A DNA stretch of 18,608 nucleotides from UBA11540 sp003445125. Its GTDB lineage: Bacteria > Bacillota > Clostridia > Oscillospirales > Ruminococcaceae. Below the pieces are notes generated by a model. The model saw only the letters and a program-made list of their open reading frames with translations. It was not told the origin of the DNA and ran no database searches. The stretch is from positions 1-18,608 of the forward strand of contig CALBQG010000132.1 of assembly GCA_937899435.1 (NCBI GenBank), read 5' to 3'. Both the position numbers and the translations under genes were made by a program. Of the stretch, positions 7,562-14,374 are shown piece after piece (within the stretch, counting starts at the first letter, position 1; each line of letters opens with the position of its first letter).

Positions 7562-7820
7562 CAACGATTGCCTTCCTCCGGGAGGAAGGTGGCACGCGTA
7601 AGCGTGACGAAAGGAGCCCGCGGGACTGAAAGGCGGCTGAAAGCGGTGGTTTTGACCTTCGGAATTGAATCAATTTTTTTGTTTCAAAATTTTTGCAATA
7701 GCTTCAAGTTTGAGAAAATGTTGGTCGTGCATTTTTGCTAAAACCGAAAGCGGCAGGAAGACGCAAGTCTCGCATTCTCCTTCAGTCGCCTTCGGCGACA
7801 GCTCCCTCTCGGAGGGAGCC
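7562..7820 (+). repeat. Composite hairpin repeat, copy 2
   Basis: Colinear with 1-330: CTTCCTCC/GGAGGAAG hairpin, then CACGC-GTAA-GCGTG where copy 1 has GCAA (both GNRA-type loops), GGAGCCCGCGGGAC, an A/T-rich middle, AAAACCGAAAG and CGCAAGTCTCGCATTCTCC. It ends in two perfect hairpins, GTCGCC-TTC-GGCGAC (7784-7798) and GCTCCCTC-TCG-GAGGGAGC (7801-7819). The 7326-8018 interval otherwise holds only direct repeat D, the hairpin at 7387 and the ABC-gene terminator. Small ORFs here are not convincing: no ribosome sites and no recognisable protein. Confidence 0.75.
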
Positions 7821-7844
7821 TTTGATTTGTGCGATTTTTTCCTT

Positions 7845-7888
7845 TGTACCGCAGAAAAAACAAATGTAAAATACGGGTTTTCAAAACC
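7845..7888 (+). repeat. 44-bp direct repeat D, right copy
   Basis: Begins TGTACCGCAG and ends GTTTTCAAAACC; partner of 7478-7521, with several substitutions in the middle. Confidence 0.6.
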
Positions 7889-7955
7889 TTCAGAGCCGAA
7901 CCCTGCGGCATTTTGACATAACCGTTTTTCTCTGCGACAGCCGATCATTCGGAAA

Positions 7956-7985
7956 GCGCCGCCCTCCGCACGCGGAGGGCGGCGC
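7956..7985 (-). terminator. Terminator-like hairpin after the ABC transporter gene
   Basis: A perfect, very G+C-rich 14-bp inverted repeat (GCGCCGCCCTCCGC / GCGGAGGGCGGCGC, 2-nt centre). It lies about 33 nt beyond the minus-strand stop at 8019. The U-run after it on the minus strand is short (TTT). Confidence 0.6.
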
Positions 7986-8020
7986 AAAAATCCAAGAGGA
8001 AAAATCCAAGAGGAAAAATC
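7986..8020. repeat. 14-bp tandem repeat at the ABC gene stop codon
   Basis: AAAAATCCAAGAGG occurs twice head to tail (7986-7999, 8000-8013), followed by a half copy AAAAATC (8014-8020) that overlaps the stop codon of the transporter gene (8019-8021). It looks like a recent slippage duplication. Confidence 0.7.
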
Positions 8021-10706
8021 AGCGGTTGCGAATTGCGTCGATCGGACGTTTGGACGCGATTTTTTTCACCGGGAAGAAGCTGGCAATCAACGCCACCAGC
8101 AGGCTCACCGCAAACAGCAGCAGGCACTGGCGCACGCCGAAATTCAGCACCGTGACCAGAATCCCGTAGTGATTGCGGATCACGTAGTTGATGAATGCCG
8201 TGACCGCGCAGGTTCCCGCAGCGGAAAGCACGAAGTTGATCATCGCAATCAGGAAACTCTCGGAGAAGAAAATGCGGAACACGTCGTTGCTGCGCGAACC
8301 GATTGCCCGCAGGATTCCGATTTCCTGCTTTTTATAGGCAATGCTCGTGCCGATGAAGTTGGCAAGCATCAGCGCGGCAAACACGGCAAAACCGATGCCG
8401 ACATACAAAAACACGCGGGAGAAAAGCTTCAGAATTTCGTGCACGGTGTCCAGCTCGAACGTGACGGCGTTGCACAGCTCGGGGCGGGTGTCTCCCGTCT
8501 CGTCATAGCAGGTTTCCACCACTTTGCGCACCCCTGCCGCCGTGTCGGGCATCCGTCCTACCGCGAAGGAGTACACCCCACCCGGCGCATCGGCGGCGCA
8601 CTGATCGTACATCGCGTCGTCCACAATCACCGTGCGCGGATAGGCGGACGTGTAACCGACCACCTTTGCCTCGGCGTCGTTGCAGACCGTGCGCAGGGTG
8701 GTGAGGGCTTTGAACATCGCCGTATAATCGGGCTGATCGTCCTTAAAATAGCGGCTGTTGTTTCCGTTGTCGAAGCCGAAGCTCAGGCTGTCGTCATCGA
8801 TGCAGGCGATGAACTCGCCGGGCGCCAGCGTCGTTTTCTCGCCGTCAAGCCACGTGACCTTGGACAAGTCGATCTCCGACAGGCGCGCCACGCGGCGGGC
8901 GTTGAAATCCGCATACAGGTTGTCGCCGATGCCGTAATAAGAGGCGTACATATGGTTGTATGTCTGTTCGCTGCCGATCACAGCGGGCTGGCGGTCGAAA
9001 AAGCCCTTGCCCGTCATCATGACCGCTGCCATGCTGTAATTGCAGGCATAGGAAAATTCGCTGGACAGTGCGTATTCCACCAGCTGTTCGGCGCGGGAGG
9101 TGTATTCCTTTGCTTTTCCGAGCGAACGGTAACGGTCAAAGTCCAGTCCCGTATCGACCACGCCGACGACGGTGTAGACCTTTTTTCCGACGGTCAGCGT
9201 TTTGCCGATCATTTCCTCGGCGCTTGTCACCGGCACAAAGGTGGCACCGTCCTCGGAATAGCCGCCCTTGAAAAAGCTCTCGCAGACGTAACGGCTGATG
9301 GCAATCTCGTCCTTTGTCCCGTCGGGAAGGCGTCCCGCAGCCAACGTCGCGCCCACGTTTTTCAGCGCGGCTTCGTCGATCTCCGCCATGCCCGTAAACG
9401 TGCTGGTGTAGATATTCCAACCGCCGTCCGCGTTCAGTGCCTCGACATCCACGTTGTCCCAAAAGCCGAGCGACTCGCTGCGCGGGGCTTTGACGCCCAC
9501 CAGCGATACCTGCGTTTTTTCGGTGAAATCCGCAAGCTCCGCTTCGCTGAGCATGTTGTTGTACGACTGCCAGTACACCATGTCTCCCGACTGTACTTTC
9601 GTCGTTTTGCGCACGGAAACGTAGGGAATTTCGGTGTCGCGGATGGACTGCGTGCAGGTGTTCAGGTGGTTGTATGCTCCGAACGTGTCCGACAGTCCGA
9701 ACAGCCCGAACGCCACGCAGGAGAGAAGAATCGTCATCACCAGGCGGAATTTTTTGTGCTTCAGCCCGCTCGCACCGATCTTGAACGCGCTTTTCATCGG
9801 CAGTTTGGATTTGATCAGCCGAAAAGCGCCGTAGTCCGAAGAAATGCGGCTTTCGTCGGTGGGAGAAAAGGCGGAATCCGCCGTTTGCTGCGGTCGTATG
9901 ACAAAGGTTCCGTCGGCGCGGGAGCGCAGATAGTCGTTGATGGCGCGGCGGTCGTCCTCGGTCAGTTCGTATCCTGCCGCCACGTTCACGCCGTCGTTTG
10001 TAAACTCAAGCGCGCTTTTTTTCGCCGCGCCGCCCGTGCGTTCCACATCGCGGATCACCTTGCCGTCCGCCAGCTCGATGATGCGGTCGGCGTACCGCTC
10101 GGCAAAGTCGCGGTCGTGGGAAACGACAATCACCAATTTGTCCGTCGACAGCCGTTTGAGCGTTTCAAACACCTGATTTCCCGTTGCGGAATCCAACGCG
10201 CCGCTCGGTTCATCCGCCATGATGATCTCGGGATTTTTCACCAGCGCGCGGGCAATGGCGACTCGCTGTTTCTGCCCGCCCGATAGCTCGCTCGGCTTGC
10301 GGTTGCCGAGTCCCTCCAGATCCAACTGCTGCAAAATCCGGTTGATCTCCTCGTTTTCGGCGCGCCGCCCCTGCAATTCGATTGCAAGCGCGATATTCGC
10401 CCCGACGGTGAAATCCTCCAGCACGTTGTATTCCTGAAAAATAAACCCGACATAGGTGTTGCGGTAGGAATCAAAGTACGCTTGGGAAAAATCCTTGGCG
10501 CAAACGCCCTTGACGTAGATTTCCCCCTCATCGGCGCGGTCAAGCCCGCCTAAGAGATTCAGCAGCGTGGATTTTCCGCTTCCCGATTTTCCCAGCAGAA
10601 ACACCATGCCTTTCTGCGGAAATTTCAGTGAAATTCCGTCCACGGCACGCACCGCGACGCCTTTTTTCGGTTGATAAATTTTGGTCAGATTTCTGACTTC
10701 CAGCAT
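8019..10706 (-). CDS. ABC transporter with fused ATPase and FtsX-type permease (MacB-like)
   Basis: An 895-residue fusion. The ATPase comes first: Walker A GKSGSGKST (39-47), Q-loop Gln91, signature LSGGQ (141-145), Walker B IIMADE (161-166) and switch His197. A linker of about 80 residues leads to a first membrane segment near 321-345 and a large extracytoplasmic domain (about 345-770). A C-terminal FtsX domain has three membrane helices and the typical ending PVKKIASKRPIDAIRNR. Fused Firmicute transporters of this kind are usually linked to antimicrobial-peptide or envelope-stress responses or lipoprotein/peptide handling; the substrate is unknown. A longer reading frame reaches 10757 but covers the promoter; ATG 10706 has a GGAGGGGG site and is used. 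No sensor-kinase partner is in the window. Confidence 0.92.
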   Translation of the reverse strand: MLEVRNLTKIYQPKKGVAVRAVDGISLKFPQKGMVFLLGKSGSGKSTLLNLLGGLDRADEGEIYVKGVCAKDFSQAYFDSYRNTYVGFIFQEYNVLEDFTVGANIALAIELQGRRAENEEINRILQQLDLEGLGNRKPSELSGGQKQRVAIARALVKNPEIIMADEPSGALDSATGNQVFETLKRLSTDKLVIVVSHDRDFAERYADRIIELADGKVIRDVERTGGAAKKSALEFTNDGVNVAAGYELTEDDRRAINDYLRSRADGTFVIRPQQTADSAFSPTDESRISSDYGAFRLIKSKLPMKSAFKIGASGLKHKKFRLVMTILLSCVAFGLFGLSDTFGAYNHLNTCTQSIRDTEIPYVSVRKTTKVQSGDMVYWQSYNNMLSEAELADFTEKTQVSLVGVKAPRSESLGFWDNVDVEALNADGGWNIYTSTFTGMAEIDEAALKNVGATLAAGRLPDGTKDEIAISRYVCESFFKGGYSEDGATFVPVTSAEEMIGKTLTVGKKVYTVVGVVDTGLDFDRYRSLGKAKEYTSRAEQLVEYALSSEFSYACNYSMAAVMMTGKGFFDRQPAVIGSEQTYNHMYASYYGIGDNLYADFNARRVARLSEIDLSKVTWLDGEKTTLAPGEFIACIDDDSLSFGFDNGNNSRYFKDDQPDYTAMFKALTTLRTVCNDAEAKVVGYTSAYPRTVIVDDAMYDQCAADAPGGVYSFAVGRMPDTAAGVRKVVETCYDETGDTRPELCNAVTFELDTVHEILKLFSRVFLYVGIGFAVFAALMLANFIGTSIAYKKQEIGILRAIGSRSNDVFRIFFSESFLIAMINFVLSAAGTCAVTAFINYVIRNHYGILVTVLNFGVRQCLLLFAVSLLVALIASFFPVKKIASKRPIDAIRNR

Positions 10707-10728
10707 CAAACCCCCTCCTTCTGCCTTT

Positions 10729-10757
10729 AGTGTAGCCAAATTTTCCCCGCCTGTCAA
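10729..10757 (-). promoter_or_regulatory. Sigma-A promoter for the ABC transporter gene
   Basis: Minus-strand TTGACA (10757-10752), 17-nt spacer, TACACT (10734-10729). The expected transcription start is near 10722, about 16 nt before the ATG at 10706, which rules out the longer N terminus. Confidence 0.8.
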
Positions 10758-10772
10758 CCGACTTCGCCGTTT

Positions 10773-10798
10773 CTTAAGGATTCTTAAACGAAACTTAA
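10773..10798. promoter_or_regulatory. Three phased CTTAA direct repeats, possible response-regulator site
   Basis: CTTAA occurs at 10773-10777, 10783-10787 and 10794-10798, spaced 10 and 11 bp, so on one face of the helix. On the minus strand this array ends about 16 bp upstream of the transporter's -35 box. Direct repeats at about 10-11 bp just upstream of -35 are typical of OmpR-family response regulators. The regulator itself is not in the window. Confidence 0.45.
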
Positions 10799-10830
10799 AA
10801 AGCCCCCTTTCCTTTCGACGAAATTTGTGC

Positions 10831-10847
10831 TATAATACTCTATTATA
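10831..10847 (+). promoter_or_regulatory. -10 region of the SGNH hydrolase gene within a palindrome
   Basis: TATAAT at 10831-10836 is a consensus -10 about 37 nt before the GTG start. No good -35 is seen at 17 nt (TTTCCT). The sequence TATAATA-CTC-TATTATA (10831-10847) is a perfect 7-bp inverted repeat, which may be an operator or just paired A/T-rich -10-like boxes. Confidence 0.5.
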
Positions 10848-10872
10848 ACTTGCGGACATTGGAGGAATGACT

Positions 10873-11589
10873 GTGATTTTACCGACCGATCGCCTCTGTT
10901 TTCTGGGCGACAGCATCACCGAGGGTGTGGGAACCGAGAAAGCCTACTGGGCGTATATTGCCGAAAAAACCGGCGCCGAGGTTCATTCGTTCGGCGTCAA
11001 CGGCGCCGTGACAATCGGACTTTTTTCGCAGATGGACCGACTGGAACAAACCGTCGGCAAGGACTTTGATGTGCTGTTTGTCATGATCGGCACCAATGAT
11101 TTTTACGGATGTGTCCCAATCGGTAAATGGTTTTCCGAGTGCGAGGAAAAAATTCCCTGCAACAGCGACGGCAACGGGAATTTTACCGCCTACACCACCC
11201 GCAAAAAACGGGAGCTTCTTTTGGACGACACCTTTTGCGGCAGACTCAACCGCGTGTTTTCGCAGATCCGCACGCGCTTTTTCGACAAGCGCATCGTCCT
11301 GATGACCCCGATTCACCGCGCGTACGCCTACTTCGGCGGCACGAACATTCAGCCGAACGAGCTGTACGCCAACGGCGCGGGCGTGTTTTTCGACGAGTAC
11401 GTTCGCTCAGTGCGTGAGGCGGCGGATATCTGGTCGCTGGAACTGGTCGATCTCTACCGCGACAGCGGGCTGTTTCCGCTGGAGGACGGCAATGCCGCAC
11501 GGTATTTTCACAGCGTGAACACGGATCGTCTGCACCCCAATACCTTCGGACACGAGCGCATTGCGGAAACCATTCTGCGCCGCATATAA
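10873..11589 (+). CDS. SGNH/GDSL-family hydrolase (esterase/lipase-like)
   Basis: A 238-residue hydrolase with the SGNH catalytic blocks: block I FLGDSIT with nucleophile Ser14, block II Gly near 41-44 (GVNGA), block III GTND with Asn75, and block V DRLHP with Asp218/His221. The family removes acyl groups from carbohydrates, lipids or other esters. No signal peptide is present, so it is probably cytoplasmic. An ATG at 10867 is in frame but only 1-2 nt after GGAGGA (10861-10866). The GTG at 10873 has a 6-nt spacing and is preferred. It is followed after 14 nt by a histidine phosphatase, presumably co-transcribed. Substrate unknown. Confidence 0.9.
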   Translation: MILPTDRLCFLGDSITEGVGTEKAYWAYIAEKTGAEVHSFGVNGAVTIGLFSQMDRLEQTVGKDFDVLFVMIGTNDFYGCVPIGKWFSECEEKIPCNSDGNGNFTAYTTRKKRELLLDDTFCGRLNRVFSQIRTRFFDKRIVLMTPIHRAYAYFGGTNIQPNELYANGAGVFFDEYVRSVREAADIWSLELVDLYRDSGLFPLEDGNAARYFHSVNTDRLHPNTFGHERIAETILRRI

Positions 11590-11603
11590 ACAGGAGGGTC
11601 ATC

Positions 11604-12227
11604 ATGCACATTTACATCATCCGGCACGGAGAAACCAACGCCAACACCGAAGGACGGCTGCAGGGATGGATGGACATTCCGCTGAATCACGAGGGCGAAC
11701 GTCTTGCCGTTATTACGGGAGAAGCCCTGCGCGGCACGAAGTTTGACGCCGCGTTTTCCAGTCCGCTCGGCCGCGCACGCCGCACGGCGGAGCTGGTGCT
11801 TTTGCACAGCGGCAACGGCGATATTTCCGTGCAGACCGACGATCGGATCAAAGAAATCTGCTGCGGAACGATGGAGGGCTGCTGCCTGCGTGACCATCAT
11901 GCTCCCGTGGATGGGTTTTTCAAGAATCCGCTTTCTTTCGGAAGATTCCCGCAGGGCGAGTCGGTACCGGAGGTCTGCATGCGAACGCAGGCATTTCTGC
12001 GTGAGCTGGCGACAAAGCCGTATGAAAATGTGCTGATTGCGACCCACGCCTGCGCGCTGCGCGCGATGCTCAATTTCCTCTACGAAAATCCCGAGGATTT
12101 CTGGCACGGACATCCGCCGTATAACTGTGCCGTCAGTATTGTGGAGGCAAAGGACGGAAAACTGACGCTTGTTGCCGACGACCGCATTTACTACGATCCC
12201 GCCGACTGCGTGGATCGTTTTCGTTGA
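11604..12227 (+). CDS. Histidine phosphatase family protein (phosphoglycerate-mutase-like)
   Basis: A 207-residue branch-1 histidine phosphatase. Arg7-His8-Gly9 carries the phospho-acceptor histidine; RLQGWMDIPL (18-27) follows. The SSPLGRARRTAE block (52-63) supplies Arg57, the acid segment EICCGTMEG (84-92) supplies the proton donor, and ATHACALRAML (146-156) contains the second catalytic His148. AGGAGGG precedes ATG 11604. Relatives include broad phosphatases, cobalamin phosphatase CobC-like and fructose-2,6-bisphosphatase-like proteins; phosphoglycerate mutase itself is longer. No cobalamin genes are nearby, so the substrate is open. It forms a two-gene unit with the SGNH hydrolase. Confidence 0.9.
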   Translation: MHIYIIRHGETNANTEGRLQGWMDIPLNHEGERLAVITGEALRGTKFDAAFSSPLGRARRTAELVLLHSGNGDISVQTDDRIKEICCGTMEGCCLRDHHAPVDGFFKNPLSFGRFPQGESVPEVCMRTQAFLRELATKPYENVLIATHACALRAMLNFLYENPEDFWHGHPPYNCAVSIVEAKDGKLTLVADDRIYYDPADCVDRFR

Positions 12228-12275
12228 GCCTTGCCTCCGCACAAGCGGCTCCCGCGAAGCGGGTGAGGGATTGCC
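12228..12275 (+). other. Two small hairpins after the phosphatase gene
   Basis: CCGC-ACAA-GCGG and CCCGC-GAA-GCGGG lie close together just after the stop at 12227, without a U-run. They may be a degraded part of the intergenic repeat family or a weak terminator of the hydrolase-phosphatase unit. Confidence 0.35.
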
Positions 12276-12279
12276 TTGA

Positions 12280-12327
12280 AATCGCTGAAAAACCGCGGCT
12301 TTCTGCTATTTTTCAGTCCCGGCTCCT
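12280..12327 (-). repeat. Third, truncated copy of the composite repeat
   Basis: On the minus strand GAAGGAGCC, GGGACTGAAA, GCAGAAAGC and GCGGTTTTT occur in the same order and near-same spacing as at about 50-96 (copy 1) and 7610-7655 (copy 2), with a small gap. The 5' hairpin part is missing: the repeat is directly joined to the transposase remnant at or near GAAGGAGCC. Confidence 0.6.
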
Positions 12328-12509
12328 TCTTCCAAATATATGCGTTCCCACCGTTGCAACATTAATCTCGTTCCGCCTGTTTGGTCGTTTCCTAATTCAT
12401 ACTTTCTTACGGTTTCGTGATAATTCAAGTGGTGTTCTCGCATATCCATTATAACACCTATTTTGAATTCTGCACTATACCTTTTTTGTTTTTGACCTTT
12501 TTTTGACAT
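12306..12509 (-). pseudogene. IS3-family transposase orfA remnant
   Basis: A 67-residue open frame from ATG 12509. The first about 60 residues look like the N terminus of an IS3/IS150-type OrfA: KQKRYSAEFKIGVIMDM, ETVRKYELGND and LQRWERIYLEEG form the helix-turn-helix region. The frame then runs into the intergenic repeat and stops. The rest of orfA, the integrase orfB and the other IS end are absent. GGAGG (12525-12521) lies 11 nt before the ATG. It is a decayed fragment, not expected to be functional. Confidence 0.75.
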
Positions 12510-12516
12510 AAAAATA

Positions 12517-12550
12517 TGCACCTCCAAAAGTGTCTAACTTTTGGGGTGCA
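12517..12550 (-). mobile_element. Terminal inverted-repeat region of the IS3-family remnant
   Basis: On the minus strand CACCCCAAAAGTTAGACA is typical of an IS3-family left end. The same stretch folds into a hairpin (CCAAAAGT / ACTTTTGG plus flanking TGCACC/GGTGCA) whose arm contains the GGAGG site of orfA. It begins about 46 nt beyond the metI stop codon. Confidence 0.55.
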
Positions 12551-12596
12551 TATCAATTTGAGGGAGCTTTTTTACATTCACAGTATCAGAACAAAT

Positions 12597-13301
12597 TCAT
12601 TTTTTTAACCGTTTGTCCGCTTTGATTGCCCAGCGGGTGCCCAGTTCCTGGAACAGCTGCACCATCAGGATCAGCAGCACCACGGCAAGGAGCATCACAA
12701 GGTATTTATATCGATAATACCCGTAATTGATCGCAATTCTTCCCAGACCGCCGCCGCCCAGCGCGCCGCTCATCGCGGAATAGCCGAGGATGGTGGTCAC
12801 GGCAATCGTCGCATTGGAAATCAGCGACGGCACGCTTTCGGGAATCATCACCTTCATCACGATCTGCATCGGGCGCGCGCCCATGCTCTGCGCCGCTTCA
12901 ATAATTCCGGGGTTCAATTCCCGCAGACTTCCCTCCACCAGCCGCGCCACAAACGGAAAGGCGGCAACGGTGAGCGGAATAATCGACGGCGCCGCCCCCA
13001 CGGGATTTCCCATAATCAGACGCGTCAGCGGAATCAGCAGAATCATCAGAATCAGAAACGGCACCGACCGCAGCAGGTTGATGATTACATTGATCGTCGC
13101 CATCAGCCACTTCGGCAGCGGCATCACGCCGTTTTTGGAACCCGTGACCAACAGCACGCCGAGCGGCAGACCGATGGCAATGGCAAACAGGGTGGAAAGC
13201 ACGGTGACGTAAAACGTCTCCCAGATTGCCAGCGGAAATTCTTCCACCAGAATTTCCCACGCCTCCCGCAGTGCTTCCGAAGAAAACACTTTTTCAAGCA
13301 C
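12597..13301 (-). CDS. metI: Methionine ABC transporter permease MetI
   Basis: A 234-residue inner-membrane permease of the D-/L-methionine importer. It has about five membrane helices (near 23-52, 66-95, 103-125, 160-178, 196-218). The EAA coupling loop (EAAQSMGARPMQIVMKVMIPE, about 138-158) contacts the ATPase. The SVPFLILMILLIPLTR stretch is typical of MetI. The start is GTG 13301, overlapping the end of metN by 8 nt, with AGGAGGTGA 6 nt upstream inside metN; translational coupling is likely. Last gene of metQ-metN-metI. An IS remnant begins soon after its stop and no clear native terminator is visible. Confidence 0.93.
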   Translation of the reverse strand: MLEKVFSSEALREAWEILVEEFPLAIWETFYVTVLSTLFAIAIGLPLGVLLVTGSKNGVMPLPKWLMATINVIINLLRSVPFLILMILLIPLTRLIMGNPVGAAPSIIPLTVAAFPFVARLVEGSLRELNPGIIEAAQSMGARPMQIVMKVMIPESVPSLISNATIAVTTILGYSAMSGALGGGGLGRIAINYGYYRYKYLVMLLAVVLLILMVQLFQELGTRWAIKADKRLKK

Positions 13302-14307
13302 GGCGGTTCACCTCCTGCACCGTAATATCTTCAAATTGACTCAGATACTTCACTGCGCGGTCGGCTTCTTCCTTGCCGCCGCTGATGCTCAGCAGCATAT
13401 TGCCGTACACCTTGTCCCCGATGCTGTGTGCCGAAGCGGCGATAATGCTCGCCGCAATATTTTCCTCCATCGCCATGGTCGCAATCAGCGGATTTTTCGT
13501 CGCGCGCGCGCCGTTGAACAGCACACGGATGCGCTGCTCGTCCTCGGCACAGGCGCTCAGCTCTTCGCTCATGCCCGCAGGGAACACCAGCCGCTGCGCC
13601 GCATCGGACTGCGGATCGGAAAAGACCGTTGCCACTTCGCCCTCTTCTACGACCACGCCTTCGTCCAGAATTGCCACATGGCGGCAGACTTCCTCCACCA
13701 CGCTCATCTGATGGGTGATGATAATCACCGTGATGCCCAGTTTTCGATTGATCTCGCGGATCAGCTCCAAAATGGAATGGGTGGTTTTCGGATCCAGCGC
13801 CGACGTTGCCTCATCGCACAAAAGCACCTTCGGATCGGTTGCCAGCGCACGCGCGATTGCAATCCGCTGCTGCTGTCCGCCCGAAAGCTGTGCCGGATAC
13901 GCCCGGGCTTTATCGGGCAATCCTACCGTTTCCAGCAGGTGCATTGCCCGCCGCTCGGCGTCCTTGCGGTTCATGCCCGCCAATCGGAGCGGAAAGCAGA
14001 TGTTTTGCAGACAGTTTCGCTGCATGAGCAGGTTAAACCCCTGAAAAATCATTGTCACATCCCGCCGCACGGCGCAAAGCTCCTTGTCCGACAGTGTGGA
14101 GATGTCCACGCCATCGATCAGCACCTGTCCCTCGGTCGGGCGCTCCAGGAGGTTAATGCAGCGCACGAGCGTGCTTTTTCCTGCGCCGCTCATGCCGATG
14201 ATGCCGTAAATATCGCCGTCGGGAATCGTCAGCGTCACGTCCTTGAGTGCGTCCACCTGTCCGCCTGCCGTCGCAAACGATTTGGTCACGTGTTTAATCT
14301 CGATCAT
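13294..14307 (-). CDS. metN: Methionine ABC transporter ATP-binding protein MetN
   Basis: A 337-residue ATPase: Walker A GMSGAGKST (38-46), Q-loop Gln89, signature LSGGQ (141-145), Walker B VLLCDEATSALD (161-172) and switch His199. The C-terminal part (about 258-334: RIRVLFNG, NPLIATMAMEENIAASIIAA, GNMLLSISG) is the NIL/ACT-like domain that in MetN binds methionine and gives trans-inhibition of import. This NIL domain, with the adjacent MetQ and MetI, makes the methionine assignment firm. GGAGGG lies 3-4 nt before ATG 14307. The gene is 67 nt from metQ, with a hairpin between. Confidence 0.94.
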   Translation of the reverse strand: MIEIKHVTKSFATAGGQVDALKDVTLTIPDGDIYGIIGMSGAGKSTLVRCINLLERPTEGQVLIDGVDISTLSDKELCAVRRDVTMIFQGFNLLMQRNCLQNICFPLRLAGMNRKDAERRAMHLLETVGLPDKARAYPAQLSGGQQQRIAIARALATDPKVLLCDEATSALDPKTTHSILELIREINRKLGITVIIITHQMSVVEEVCRHVAILDEGVVVEEGEVATVFSDPQSDAAQRLVFPAGMSEELSACAEDEQRIRVLFNGARATKNPLIATMAMEENIAASIIAASAHSIGDKVYGNMLLSISGGKEEADRAVKYLSQFEDITVQEVNRRA

Positions 14308-14331
14308 ATGCCCTCCGCAAAGCGCAAAGGA

Positions 14332-14357
14332 GCTGTCTCGGGTGCGCCCGAAACAGC
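14332..14357 (-). other. Intercistronic hairpin between metQ and metN
   Basis: GCTGTCTCGGG and CCCGAAACAGC pair over 11 positions with one mismatch and a 4-nt loop. Without a U-run it is more likely to protect the abundant metQ message than to end transcription. Confidence 0.5.
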
Positions 14358-14374
14358 CCTCTGTGTGGTTTTCG

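Noticed and set aside
7438..7987. Several overlapping short frames in the intergenic region
   Set aside because: They cover the composite repeat and the D repeats, lack ribosome sites, and the two repeat copies do not keep a common reading frame.
8169..10286. 705-codon plus-strand open frame
   Set aside because: Antisense to the ABC transporter; His/Arg/Val-rich composition typical of reverse-complement reading; no domain.
10707..10757. 17-residue N-terminal extension of the ABC transporter
   Set aside because: It would be encoded by the promoter -35/-10 region and has no ribosome site; ATG 10706 does.
12224..12454. 76-codon plus-strand frame after the phosphatase gene
   Set aside because: Antisense to the transposase remnant and repeat; no ribosome site or recognisable protein.
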